Of a stretch of DNA of 45,184 nt, positions 24,457 through 34,905 are shown one piece after another (the stretch's first letter is position 1; each line of letters opens with the position of its first letter). The DNA is taken from positions 1 through 45,184 of the forward strand of contig JANQEL010000247.1 in NCBI GenBank assembly GCA_028278345.1. Reading direction: 5' to 3'. A model generated the notes under the pieces. It did no database searches. It saw nothing but the letters and a program-made list of their open reading frames with translations, and had not been told where the DNA came from. This DNA is from Myxococcota bacterium. GTDB taxonomy: Bacteria > Myxococcota_A > UBA9160 > UBA4427. A program made the translations under genes and the position numbers.

Positions 24457-24880
24457 GGTTGGAACTCCTGTGAACTCGCGGCAACCAGGAGGGACGTGAC
24501 TCGCGTCACGCCGAACCCAGCCGGCCTCGCCGATGGGCAACCGGGGGACTGTGTTTGGGGCCTTTCCCCTACGGATTGATTCGGGTTCGATCTCAGAAAA
24601 TTGAGTGCGTTGTTCAGGCAACCGACGCGCACTCGAGCGCGCCGGGCTTGCACGTCGGGAGCGGGCACGGCGGGAATCGAGCGCGACCGCTCGCGAAAGG
24701 CGCCACCCCGCGGAAGCCCGAAACCCGATTCATTTCAGGGCATTCCGCATGAACGCGACGCGCTCCCGCGAGCGATCGAACGGCGTTGCCAGCGCGTTCA
24801 CGTGTCGATTCGGTGGGCCTGCAGTGTGACTGGAGGTTTCGCGTGCCATCGGTGCCGGTGGCGGAGGCACGTCGTGTAGA
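24457..24880. other. Intergenic region between divergent fusion enzyme and histidine kinase genes
   Basis: This 424-base region carries the CRP-type dyad listed separately, 39 bases from the fusion gene start. It also carries GGAGG about 14 bases before the kinase ATG. No confident -10/-35 pair, RNA gene or small gene was found. Confidence 0.5.
24495..24510. promoter_or_regulatory. CRP/FNR-type dyad upstream of the aminotransferase-GNAT gene
   Basis: CGTGAC-TCGC-GTCACG is a perfect palindrome whose core reads GTGA-N6-TCAC, the CRP/FNR family consensus. It lies 39 bases upstream of ATG 24456, within the likely promoter or leader. A CRP-like regulator is inferred; no such gene is in the window. 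Confidence 0.5.
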
Positions 24881-26470
<1,590 letters not shown>

Positions 26471-26483
26471 GCGCCGAAATTGA

Positions 26484-26548
26484 AAGGAGCCCCCCCAGCC
26501 GCACGCCGCCCGGTCGCATGGGCGTCGTCCGTACCGGAAGGGCTCCTT
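26484..26548 (+). repeat. 9-bp inverted repeat downstream of histidine kinase
   Basis: AAGGAGCCC and GGGCTCCTT are exact complements separated by 47 bases, starting 13 bases after the kinase stop. The long spacer argues against a simple terminator; the arms may be a structured 3' end. Confidence 0.3.
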
Positions 26549-26697
26549 GCCCCGTCCCCGTATGAAACACCGGGCAACGCTCCGCGCTGCCACTGCTACA
26601 CGTTTCGGGCGGAGAGCGCGCCTGAACGGTGACGCGACTCACCCGGTGCGCGGAAAGTTCGAAGTTGCGCGTCCTGCGACGTGACGGAGCGCACATA

Positions 26698-26733
26698 CGA
26701 GAAGCGCCGCTGCAGATGCAGCGGCGCTTCTCG
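26698..26733. terminator. Perfect 17-bp hairpin between convergent kinase and pckA genes
   Basis: CGAGAAGCGCCGCTGCA and its exact complement are separated by only GA, giving a 17-bp palindrome. It lies 34 bases after pckA's stop on the minus strand and about 230 bases after the kinase gene. ATTCTTG follows on the plus strand; there is no clear T-tract. It probably acts as a shared terminator or 3' stabiliser for the convergent pair. Confidence 0.6.
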
Positions 26734-26767
26734 ATTCTTGCAGGCGACCCGCTCGTGCGGGAGAGGC

Positions 26768-28324
26768 TCAGTCGAACTTTGCCTCGTTGTCGGCGAAGAG
26801 CTGGGCGAGCTTCTTCGCGGCTTCGTCGTAGGCCGCGCCGTCCGCCCAGGTGTTCTTCGGGTTGAGGATCTCTTCGGGGACGCCCGGGCAGGTCTTCGGT
26901 ACCGCGAGGCCGAAGTTCGGGTCGATCGCGGTCTCGGCTTCGGCGAGGCTTCCATCGTGGATGGCGTCGATGATCGCGCGCGTCCACGGGAGCTTCATGC
27001 GCTCGCCCTCGCCGTAACCGCCGCCGCTCCAGCCCGTGTTGACGAGCCATGCCCTGGCGCCGTGGGCTTCCATCTTCTTGGCCAGCATCTCGCCGTAGAC
27101 CTTGGGGTGGCGCACCAGGAACGCGGCGCCGAAGCAGGCCGAGAAGGTGGCTTCGGGTTCGGTGACCCCGACCTCGGTGCCCGCGACCTTCGCCGTGTAG
27201 CCGGCGAGGAACTGCTTCATCGCCTGCTCGGGAGTGAGGCTGCTCACCGGCGGCAGCACGCCGAAAGCGTCGCAGGTGAGGAAGATGATGTTGTTCGGGT
27301 GGCCGCCCACGCACGGTTCGACGGCGTTGGGGATGTAGTCGATCGGGTACGAGCAGCGCGTGTTCTCGGTGAGCGAGTTGTCGGTGTAGTCGACTTCGCG
27401 GGTCTTGTCGTCGTAGACCACGTTCTCGAGCACCGAACCGAAACGGATGGCGCGGTAGATGTCGGGCTCGAACTCTTCGCTGAGGTTGATGGCCTTCGCG
27501 TAGCAACCGCCCTCGATGTTGAAGATGCCCTCTTCGCTCCAGCAGTGTTCGTCGTCGCCGATCAGGAAGCGCTTCGGGTCGGCGGAGAGCGTCGTCTTGC
27601 CCGTGCCCGAGAGGCCGAAGAAGATCGACACGTCCTTCTGCTCGCCGATGTTCGCGCTGCAGTGCATCGAGAGCACGCCCTTGTCGGGCATCAGGTAGTG
27701 CATGATGGAGAAGACGCCCTTCTTCATCTCACCGGCGTATTGGGTGCCGAGGATGACGAACTCGCTCTTCTCGAAGTTGATGGCGACGCTGGCGTCGCTG
27801 TCGACGCCGTCGACCGCAGGATCCGCCGGCTGTGCCCCGGCGTTGAAGATCACGTAGTCGGGTTGACCGAAGGCTTCGAGCTCTTCGGCGGTGGGCCGCA
27901 TCAACATGTTGTGCATGAAGAGCGCGTGGTAGGGGCGCGAGCAGATGATGCGGATCTTCAGGCGGTAGCGCGGATCCCAACCCGCGAAACCATCGACCAC
28001 ATAGAGGCGCTCGCGACCGTTGAGATAGTTCAGCGCGATCTCGCGGTTCTTCTCGAAGGAGTCCGACGAGATGGGCATGTTGATGTTGCCCCACCAGACG
28101 TTGTCGTGACTCTCCGGGTTGTCGACGATGCGCTTGTCTTTCGGGCTGCGTCCCGTCTTGGCGCCCGAGATGGCGACCAACGCTCCAGCGGAAGTAATCG
28201 AACTGCCGTCGTAGGCGAGCCCATGCTCGTAGAGGGCGGCGGGGCTCAGGTTGCGATGCACATCACCTACGTCGAGGCCGTACTGCTGGAGCGAAATATC
28301 TTGCGCCATGGATGTCGTTCCCAT
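26768..28324 (-). CDS. pckA: Phosphoenolpyruvate carboxykinase (ATP)
   Basis: This is a 518-residue ATP-type PEP carboxykinase, which converts oxaloacetate and ATP to PEP, CO2 and ADP as the first step of gluconeogenesis. The ATP P-loop FGLSGTGKTTL lies at 236-246. The oxaloacetate-binding GAKTGRSPKDK is at 54-64, and the metal-site segment FLIGDDEHCWSEEG and the ENTRCSYP motif are also present. Full length for the family. The start may be ATG 28324 or ATG 28309 (MAQDISLQQYG); neither has a strong ribosome site. It follows the MFS gene on the same strand after a 259-base gap, so it probably has its own promoter. Growth on acids or acyl-CoA-derived carbon would need it. Confidence 0.96.
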   Translation of the reverse strand: MGTTSMAQDISLQQYGLDVGDVHRNLSPAALYEHGLAYDGSSITSAGALVAISGAKTGRSPKDKRIVDNPESHDNVWWGNINMPISSDSFEKNREIALNYLNGRERLYVVDGFAGWDPRYRLKIRIICSRPYHALFMHNMLMRPTAEELEAFGQPDYVIFNAGAQPADPAVDGVDSDASVAINFEKSEFVILGTQYAGEMKKGVFSIMHYLMPDKGVLSMHCSANIGEQKDVSIFFGLSGTGKTTLSADPKRFLIGDDEHCWSEEGIFNIEGGCYAKAINLSEEFEPDIYRAIRFGSVLENVVYDDKTREVDYTDNSLTENTRCSYPIDYIPNAVEPCVGGHPNNIIFLTCDAFGVLPPVSSLTPEQAMKQFLAGYTAKVAGTEVGVTEPEATFSACFGAAFLVRHPKVYGEMLAKKMEAHGARAWLVNTGWSGGGYGEGERMKLPWTRAIIDAIHDGSLAEAETAIDPNFGLAVPKTCPGVPEEILNPKNTWADGAAYDEAAKKLAQLFADNEAKFD

Positions 28325-28583
28325 TGCTGGAGGGTGCGAAGAAAGGAGGGCCTGGGGTCTTGCTTCGGCCGCTGCGGGCGAGTGCCCGGCAAATCGGGGA
28401 GCCGGATATTAACGCTTTGGGCGACCGGAGTATGTGCCTGTGTGAACTGCGTGGGTGACACCGGAGATGTCTTTTCCTGTCGAGCGCAACAAGACGTTGC
28501 GGCTTCAGTCGTGCGCCCGACAGGGCCCATGTGCAACTTCGTTTCTTTCGAGTGTGTTTACCCTTTTGCTGGCCCCGGGGGGT

Positions 28584-29918
28584 TCAGTGCGCCCGGACGC
28601 GGGTGCGGGGTTCGTCCACGTATAGAACCACGATTGCCATCGCGGCCAATTGGAAGGCGATCGCAATCCCGAAGAGCCAGACCTTCGAGAGCAGCACGGC
28701 GACCAGCCCGCCGAGCAGGGGGCCCACGAAACCCACGAACTCTTGTGCGGAGTTGCCCAGCGCGATCCGGACCGGCAGGTCTTCCCGGTCGCCGAATTCG
28801 AGGGCCATGTTCTGCGCCGCCATCTGGAAGCCTCCCATGCCGGCCCCCACGCCCACGAAGGCCAGGCTGAAGCCCACGAGTTCGCTGGCCGCGAAGACCC
28901 CGAGCGCCCCCGCGATCCAGACCCCGAGCGACGCCAGGAAGACCAGCCGGTTGCCCGCACGATCTGCGAGCAGCCCCCAGGCGAAGTTGGTGGCCGAGTT
29001 GGCGATGATGAAGGCCGTACTGAGCACGCCGAGGGCGGCGCCCGTCGGGATGCCCTTGCCCGACTCGCTCATCACTCCGATCGCGTCCCCCACGTAGGCG
29101 ATGTAGAAGGGCACGGCCATGCGGCCCATGGTCGCCAGCGCCCGGGCGACGAAGTACCAGGTGAAGCCGCGATCGCCGCGCAGCATAGCGGGCAGGTCGC
29201 CCAGGCGACTGCGCAGGGAGGTGGCCTCGCGTACCTGCGGTGGTTCGGGTTCGCGCACCAGCAGGAGCATCGAGAGGCCGAGCACGGTGAGCCCGAAGGA
29301 GATGAGAAAGGTCGCGGCGTAGCCGTTGCCGAGCACGTCGGGTTCGACGAGATAGCGCCCGCCCACGTAGGCGACGGTCGCCGCGGTGAGCCCGGCCAGG
29401 GTCGTACGCAGGCCGACCAGGATGCCCCGGCGCTCGACGGGGATCACCTTCGACATCAGGTAGTTGAAGATCACCCCCTGGATGCCCATCAAGAAGCCGA
29501 GGCCGAACAGGAAGATCGCGATCGCGACGACGGCCGAAGCGGGGGCCAGGAAGAAGCCGGCCAATGCGATCCCCAGGATCTGCAGGCGCATCGTGAGGCC
29601 GATCGCGAAACCCACGGGTAGGACACGCCTGCGGTGCTCGATCAGGTTCGCGCCGAGCAGCGGGGTGAGGAACATCCCGAGATATTGGATCGCGCGACAC
29701 AGGCCGACGACGAACTCGCTGCCCGAGAGCATGAGCACGTAGGCGGGCAGGAAGGTCGGCGCGTTGACGAGCCGAAACCCCGTCTGCCCCAGCAACCCGT
29801 GCAGCAGGTGCGCCACGTAGTTGCGGGGCAGATCGCGCAGCACCTGTTCGCGATAGGCGGTCTCGCGATCGATGTCGGGAACGGGGTCGAGGATCGGTTC
29901 GGGGTCGGCGGATGGCAC
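28584..29918 (-). CDS. MFS transporter
   Basis: This 444-residue major facilitator protein has about 12 hydrophobic helices in two six-helix halves split near residue 220-240 by a polar loop (VREPEPPQVREATSLRSRL). The first cytoplasmic loop carries the basic ENLIEHRRRVLP-like segment in place of the classic motif A. It probably exports or imports a small molecule; the substrate cannot be told. The start is GTG 29918 in front of the first helix. It follows the SDR and Gfo/Idh genes on the same strand and is likely part of their operon, perhaps supplying their substrate. Confidence 0.88.
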   Translation of the reverse strand: MPSADPEPILDPVPDIDRETAYREQVLRDLPRNYVAHLLHGLLGQTGFRLVNAPTFLPAYVLMLSGSEFVVGLCRAIQYLGMFLTPLLGANLIEHRRRVLPVGFAIGLTMRLQILGIALAGFFLAPASAVVAIAIFLFGLGFLMGIQGVIFNYLMSKVIPVERRGILVGLRTTLAGLTAATVAYVGGRYLVEPDVLGNGYAATFLISFGLTVLGLSMLLLVREPEPPQVREATSLRSRLGDLPAMLRGDRGFTWYFVARALATMGRMAVPFYIAYVGDAIGVMSESGKGIPTGAALGVLSTAFIIANSATNFAWGLLADRAGNRLVFLASLGVWIAGALGVFAASELVGFSLAFVGVGAGMGGFQMAAQNMALEFGDREDLPVRIALGNSAQEFVGFVGPLLGGLVAVLLSKVWLFGIAIAFQLAAMAIVVLYVDEPRTRVRAH

Positions 29919-30017
29919 GGTCCGCCATTGGTCGCGCAGACCGGAGCCGCGCGCCAGTCGGGCAGGCGAGCCTCATGCGATCGGCACGTTCGGCCGATCC
30001 CCCCCGAGCAGCGAGAT

Positions 30018-30770
30018 CTAACCCGCCATGATGCCGCCGTCGTTGCTGAAGGTGGCGCCGTGGACGTTGCGCGCTTCGTCGCTCACGAGATAGGCGAAGG
30101 TGCCGGCGATCTCCTCCGGTTTGCAGAAACCGCGCAGGCCCGTGTATCGCTTGATCAATTCGAAGTCGAGGCCTTCGGGAAACTGCACCGAGTGGGTGAG
30201 CGAGGTCTCCACGCCACCCGGGGCGATCGCGTTCACGCGAAGCCCCGTGTTGACGTACTCGATCGCCAGCGAGCGCGTGAGGTTGATGATCGCCGCCTTG
30301 CTCGAGCAGTAGGCCGCCGTATAGGCCTGGCCCATCAGCCCGGCGTTGCTCGCGATGTTCACGATGCTGCCGCTGGTTTCGATCAGGTGCGGAATCGCGG
30401 CCTGGGAGAGGAAGAAGGGGCCGTCGAGGTTCACCGCGTGAACCAGACGCCATTCCTCTTCGGTGACGTCGGTCGATTTCGCGAACCGCACGATGCCCGC
30501 CACGTTCCCGAGGGCGTCGAGGCGACCGAAAGCGCCGACCGCGGCATCGACGGCCTCGATGCAGTTCGCGCGCTGGGTCACGTCGTGAATCCCCACCTGC
30601 ACCTTGCCGCCCGCTTCCTTGATGGTGGCTTCGGTCTGCGCGAGGCCCTCCGCGTTGATGTCGACGGCATAGACCGAGCCGCCTTCGCTCGCGAGGCGTT
30701 CCGACACCGCGCGTCCAATTCCCGAGGCGGCCCCCGTCACGAGCGCCACCTTGCCTTCGAATCGATTCAT
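30018..30770 (-). CDS. SDR-family dehydrogenase
   Basis: This is a 250-residue classical SDR with TGAASGIG at 12-19 and an acidic residue in AVDINA (suggesting NAD). The NNAG-like site reads GNVAG near 88-92. Catalytic Ser141 and YCSSK (Tyr154, Lys158) are present. It should oxidise a secondary alcohol or reduce a ketone. ATG 30770 is preceded by GGAGGAAGAG. It starts 25 bases after the Gfo/Idh/MocA gene, which suggests consecutive oxidation steps on one compound, with the MFS protein as transporter. The substrate is unknown. Confidence 0.9.
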   Translation of the reverse strand: MNRFEGKVALVTGAASGIGRAVSERLASEGGSVYAVDINAEGLAQTEATIKEAGGKVQVGIHDVTQRANCIEAVDAAVGAFGRLDALGNVAGIVRFAKSTDVTEEEWRLVHAVNLDGPFFLSQAAIPHLIETSGSIVNIASNAGLMGQAYTAAYCSSKAAIINLTRSLAIEYVNTGLRVNAIAPGGVETSLTHSVQFPEGLDFELIKRYTGLRGFCKPEEIAGTFAYLVSDEARNVHGATFSNDGGIMAG

Positions 30771-30795
30771 TTCTCTTCCTCCTCCCTTCTTCTCT

Positions 30796-31902
30796 CTACT
30801 CGATCTCGACCCAACGCTGCTCCGCATCCGAAAGCCGGATGGCGTCGAGCACCTTCTGCCCTTCGAGCCCGTCCGCGAAGGTCGCGGGGGCGGGATCGTC
30901 GGAGGTCGGCTTGCCGAGGATGCGGTCGCGCATCAAGGCGCAGAGCTTGGTGTACGGCCCGAGATCGAAACCCGCGGCGTGCAGGTGGTCGTAGGTCGTC
31001 TTCATGAACTCGGCCGGCGGCGGCTCGGGGGCATCGGTCACGAGATCGTCGGGCAGGTCGAGCGTCACGATGCCGGACTTGTCGGCCACCGTGACGCTCT
31101 CGCCTTCGATCGAAAGCGTGCCCCTGTTGCCGTAGAACTTGGCGCAGAGGACGGGCATCCCCCAGGCCCCTGCCGTGCTCTGCAAGACGCCCGACGCCCC
31201 CGACTTCATGCGGACGTGGATCGTGTAGCTGTCCTCGACGCTCCAGTCGCGGCCGGAGACCGTGGTCAGCGATGCGCTCACGCCGGCGAACTCGCCGAGG
31301 GTGGCGCGAATCTGATCGATGATGTGGGACGCGTAGGCGCCGAGCCAACCGCCCCCGTCTTCACCGGCCGACCACCAGTCGGGCACTTCGCCGTCGGGAT
31401 CGGCGAGCACGGGAACATTCATGGTGAAGTTCACGAGCTTCGGTTCGCCGATGCGCCCTTCGCGAACCGTGCGCGTCGCAAGCGCCTGTCCGCTCGCGAA
31501 GCGGAACTCGGTGCCGAGCATGTGGACGATGCCCGCGGCTTCGGCGGCGTCGAGCATGCGCTTTGCTTCTTCGGCGTTGCGCGCGAAGGGCTTCTCGCAG
31601 AGCACGTGCTTGCCCGCCGCAATCGCGGCAAGCGCGATTTCGCAGTGGGTGTGGGGCGGCGTCGCGATGGTGACGAGATCGACGCCGGGGAGCGCGAGGG
31701 CTTCGTCGAGGTTCGTGAGCGCGTGCTCGATCCCGACCTTGGCAGCGCGATCCTTCGTCTTCTCGGGGTTGCGTCCGACGAGCGCGATCGCCTTGATGCC
31801 GGCTCCACGCAGTGCGCGCAGGTGGGTGAGGATGCCAAAGCCGGTGCCGACGATGACGGCGCCGAGTTCGCGGTCACCGGGGGCCGGTGTGGGTTCGGAC
31901 AT
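30796..31902 (-). CDS. Gfo/Idh/MocA-family oxidoreductase
   Basis: This is a 368-residue NAD(P)-dependent oxidoreductase. The N-terminal Rossmann motif VGTGFGILTHLRAL is followed by IATPPHTHCEIALAAI and the family's catalytic EKP (103-105 in HVLCEKPFA). The C-terminal alpha/beta domain runs from about 125 to the end. Members usually oxidise sugars, inositols or related alcohols. ATG 31902 has AGGAG upstream. It is the first gene of the Gfo/Idh-SDR-MFS run and is divergent from trkA, with 184 bases between. The real substrate cannot be told. Confidence 0.9.
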   Translation of the reverse strand: MSEPTPAPGDRELGAVIVGTGFGILTHLRALRGAGIKAIALVGRNPEKTKDRAAKVGIEHALTNLDEALALPGVDLVTIATPPHTHCEIALAAIAAGKHVLCEKPFARNAEEAKRMLDAAEAAGIVHMLGTEFRFASGQALATRTVREGRIGEPKLVNFTMNVPVLADPDGEVPDWWSAGEDGGGWLGAYASHIIDQIRATLGEFAGVSASLTTVSGRDWSVEDSYTIHVRMKSGASGVLQSTAGAWGMPVLCAKFYGNRGTLSIEGESVTVADKSGIVTLDLPDDLVTDAPEPPPAEFMKTTYDHLHAAGFDLGPYTKLCALMRDRILGKPTSDDPAPATFADGLEGQKVLDAIRLSDAEQRWVEIE

Positions 31903-32086
31903 GGGGGGCTCCTGCTTCGCTGGCCTTCGCGCCGGGGATGGCGTCGACGGTTGGCGAGGCTTAGCTCACCCCCTCCGTGCCGCCACTCGTGCTCGACGTC
32001 GCGCGCGTACCGTTCGATTCATTCTGCTCTCGGGATCGTCGTTGCTGCGTCGAGCCGGTAGCATCGGCGCCGCGGAGGCAGAGGCC

Positions 32087-33457
32087 TTGGAATCGAAACG
32101 GTACGTCGTGATGGGGGCGGGAGAGATCGGCTCCTACCTGGCCAGGAGCCTCTCCGCCGACGGCCACAGCGTGACCGTGATCGATCGCAATCCCGAGAAG
32201 CGGCGACTGGTCGAAGAGCAACTCGACGCGGCCTTCGTCGCGGGCAACGGCAGCCATGTTCCGGTGCTCGAAGCCGCCGAGGTCGATCGCTGCGCACTCT
32301 TCGTCGCAGTGAGTTCGTCGGACGAGGCCAACCTCGCAGCTTCGCTGCTCGCGAAGAGCGTCGGCGCCGCGCGTACGGTCGTGCGGGTTTCGACATCTGA
32401 AGACGTGACGCGATACGGCCGGGTGTACGAACGCGGCTTCCGCGCCGATCTGTTGCTCTCGACGCAGCTCCTGACCACCACGCGCGTGCTCAATCACGTG
32501 CTTGGGTACAATACGCTGGAGATCGAGTACCTCGCCGGCGGGGCCCTTCAACTCCGGCGGACGGGAGTCGAGGCGGGTTCGACGCTCGCCGAGCGTCGGC
32601 TCGCCGACGCCGACTTGCCGAAGCACTGCCTGGTACTGGCGTTCGTATCGGATGGGAAAGTCGTCGTTCCCGGTGGCGACGACCACGCGCAGGTCGGCGA
32701 CGACGCCCTTGTGATCGGCACGCCCGAGGCCATCGACGAGGTCGAACGCCGGGTGAGTCGTCACTCGAGGCGACTCGAGCGTGTGATCATCGCCGGCGGC
32801 GGGGCCACGGCGCAGGCGGTGTTGGATGGACTCGCGGGGCATGTCCGTCGGGTGATGGTGATCGAAAAGGATCGCCAACGCGCCGAAGAACTCGCCCGCC
32901 TCTTTCCGATGCACGAGATCGTCCATGGCGACGCAACCGACATGTCCCTGCTCGCCTCCGAGGGCGTCGGGAACGCAACGGCGTTCATCGCGCTGACGGG
33001 CCATGACGAGACCAACCTGATGTCCTGTCTACTCGCCCAGGAGCTGGGCGTGGTGCGCCTCACGGCGCTGGTGCAGAAGAGCGAAACCTCCACGCTCTGG
33101 CGCAAGGTCGGTGTACTCGACGTGGTATCGCCGCGTACGATCGCAGCGGAGCGCATTCGCGCGTACATCGACAGTAACTACGAACCCCACATCAGCTCCT
33201 TCGAAAACGGGGCGGCGCAGTTCCTGCATCGAGCGGTGCACCCGCAGAGTCCGGTGGCGGGGGAACGGTTGGCGGACGTGGAGACCCCCGATGGTCTCGT
33301 CGTTGCGGCCGTGATCCGCGGGGGCAAGGCGATGATTCCTCGCGGCGACTACCGGGTCGAAGTCGGCGACGACTTGATCGTCTTCGTGCTGCGCGCCGAA
33401 GTCCCCATGGCGCAGCTGCTGTTCCCCGGGCCCGACGCCGACGAAACCCTGCCATGA
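32087..33457 (+). CDS. trkA: Trk system potassium uptake regulator TrkA
   Basis: This 456-residue protein has two tandem RCK units, each with a nucleotide-binding Rossmann domain (MGAGEIGSYLARSL and AGGGATAQAVLDGLAG) and a TrkA-C domain. It forms the cytoplasmic NAD(H)/ATP-sensing ring that gates TrkH for K+ uptake. The length matches Escherichia coli TrkA. TTG at 32087 is chosen because GGAGG sits eight bases upstream and MESKRYVVMGAGEIG fits the family start; an ATG inside the Rossmann motif is too late. Its stop overlaps the trkH ATG by four bases (ATGA). Confidence 0.94.
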   Translation: MESKRYVVMGAGEIGSYLARSLSADGHSVTVIDRNPEKRRLVEEQLDAAFVAGNGSHVPVLEAAEVDRCALFVAVSSSDEANLAASLLAKSVGAARTVVRVSTSEDVTRYGRVYERGFRADLLLSTQLLTTTRVLNHVLGYNTLEIEYLAGGALQLRRTGVEAGSTLAERRLADADLPKHCLVLAFVSDGKVVVPGGDDHAQVGDDALVIGTPEAIDEVERRVSRHSRRLERVIIAGGGATAQAVLDGLAGHVRRVMVIEKDRQRAEELARLFPMHEIVHGDATDMSLLASEGVGNATAFIALTGHDETNLMSCLLAQELGVVRLTALVQKSETSTLWRKVGVLDVVSPRTIAAERIRAYIDSNYEPHISSFENGAAQFLHRAVHPQSPVAGERLADVETPDGLVVAAVIRGGKAMIPRGDYRVEVGDDLIVFVLRAEVPMAQLLFPGPDADETLP

Positions 33458-34905
33458 ACCTTCGTCGCGTCGCCTCGATTCTCGCTGTCGTGCTCTATGC
33501 GCTGGCGGCGGCGCAACTCGTCCCCCTGATCTACTGCATTGCGCCGAGCGATCCGACGTCGGCGCTCGGCTTCGCGTGGGGGGCGGGTTCGTGCGGGCTC
33601 GCGGGTCTGGTGCTTCGCCAGTACGGCGACGACGTCGGCGAACTCTACCGGCGTGAAGGTGTGTTGGTCGTCGTCGGTGCCTGGGTGTTGGCGTCGATCG
33701 GCGGTGCGATTCCCTACTACGCGAGCGGGGCGATACCGGGCGCAATCGACGCACTCTTCGAATCGGCTTCCGGGTTCACGACTACCGGCGCGTCGATCCT
33801 CGTCGACATCGAGGCGAACTCGCGGTCGATTCTCTTCTGGCGATCGATGACGCAGTGGCTGGGTGGCATTGGGATCGTCGTGCTCTTCGTCGCATTGCTC
33901 TCCGAATTGGGCCCGGGCGCACGCTTCTTGTTCAGCCTCGAGGTGCCCGGCCCCAAGGCCGAAATCCTCCACGCGCGGGTGCGCAAGACCGCCCTGGTGT
34001 TGTTCCGCATCTATCTGGCGCTCACGGGTGTGCAGATCGTGCTCATGCTGGCTTTCGGGACGAGTCTCTACGACGCGATCACCCACGCCTTCGCGACGAT
34101 CTCGACGGGCGGCTTCTCACCGCACGCTGCTTCGATCGGTGTGTTCTCGCCGATGGTGCAGTTGGTGGTACTCCTGTTCATGTTCGCAGCGGGGGTGAAC
34201 TTCACGCTTCACTACGCGCTAACCCAGGGTCGCGGTGGCCCCGCGATTCGCGACGTCGAGTTGCGTGCCTACATGGTGATCGCCGCGGTGGCGATCTTGT
34301 TGATCGCGATCGACTTGATCGCCGACCCCGACCATGCGCGCACCGACCGCGGAGAAGTCGTTCTCGAAGCCGCCTTCCAGACGGTCTCCATCCTCACCAC
34401 GACGGGTTTCGCGACGGCCGATTTCGCGGGATGGCCTGCGACATCGCAGGTGATCCTGGTGGCGCTGATGCTGGCGGGCGGGTGCGCGGGGTCGACGGCG
34501 GGGGGCGCCAAGATCGTGCGTGTACTGATTGGCGCCCGCGCAGCGGCGAGAGAAGTCCGCCTCATGTTCTCACCCCACTCGGTCATCGCGATCTCGCTGG
34601 GTGGAACGCCGATCCCCGAAGAGACGGTCCGAGGTGTCGTCGCTCTGCTGGTCCTCTGGTTCCTGGGATGGGGTGCGGGGACACTCCTGCTCTCGATCGG
34701 CGATACGCCGGTGCTCGACGCGGCGACGGCGTCCATCGCAACGCTGTCGAACATCGGCCCCGGCCTCGCGGACGTGGGCCCGAACGGAAACTTCGCCTTC
34801 TTCGCCGGCTGGCAGAAGTGCACGATGATCGTGCTGATGTGGCTCGGTCGGCTCGAGTTCTTCGCTCTACTCGCCCTGCTACAACCGGCCTTCTGGAGAC
34901 GTTGA
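33454..34905 (+). CDS. trkH: Trk potassium channel subunit TrkH
   Basis: This is a 483-residue membrane protein with about ten helices and four KcsA-like pore motifs. The selectivity filters are visible as TTTGASI, STGGFSP, TTTGFAT and NIGPGLA. It conducts K+ inward across the cytoplasmic membrane when opened by TrkA. It is translationally coupled to trkA by an ATGA overlap, and its TGA shares one base with the ndh ATG (TGATG), so all three are one operon. Confidence 0.95.
   Translation: MNLRRVASILAVVLYALAAAQLVPLIYCIAPSDPTSALGFAWGAGSCGLAGLVLRQYGDDVGELYRREGVLVVVGAWVLASIGGAIPYYASGAIPGAIDALFESASGFTTTGASILVDIEANSRSILFWRSMTQWLGGIGIVVLFVALLSELGPGARFLFSLEVPGPKAEILHARVRKTALVLFRIYLALTGVQIVLMLAFGTSLYDAITHAFATISTGGFSPHAASIGVFSPMVQLVVLLFMFAAGVNFTLHYALTQGRGGPAIRDVELRAYMVIAAVAILLIAIDLIADPDHARTDRGEVVLEAAFQTVSILTTTGFATADFAGWPATSQVILVALMLAGGCAGSTAGGAKIVRVLIGARAAAREVRLMFSPHSVIAISLGGTPIPEETVRGVVALLVLWFLGWGAGTLLLSIGDTPVLDAATASIATLSNIGPGLADVGPNGNFAFFAGWQKCTMIVLMWLGRLEFFALLALLQPAFWRR

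Noticed and set aside
26681..28870. A 729-residue open frame antisense to pckA
   Set aside because: It mirrors the complete, motif-bearing PEP carboxykinase gene and has no homology features.
31421..32086. Upstream extension of trkA across the Gfo/Idh gene
   Set aside because: The TTG at 32087 with GGAGG matches the TrkA start, and the extension is antisense to a well-supported gene.
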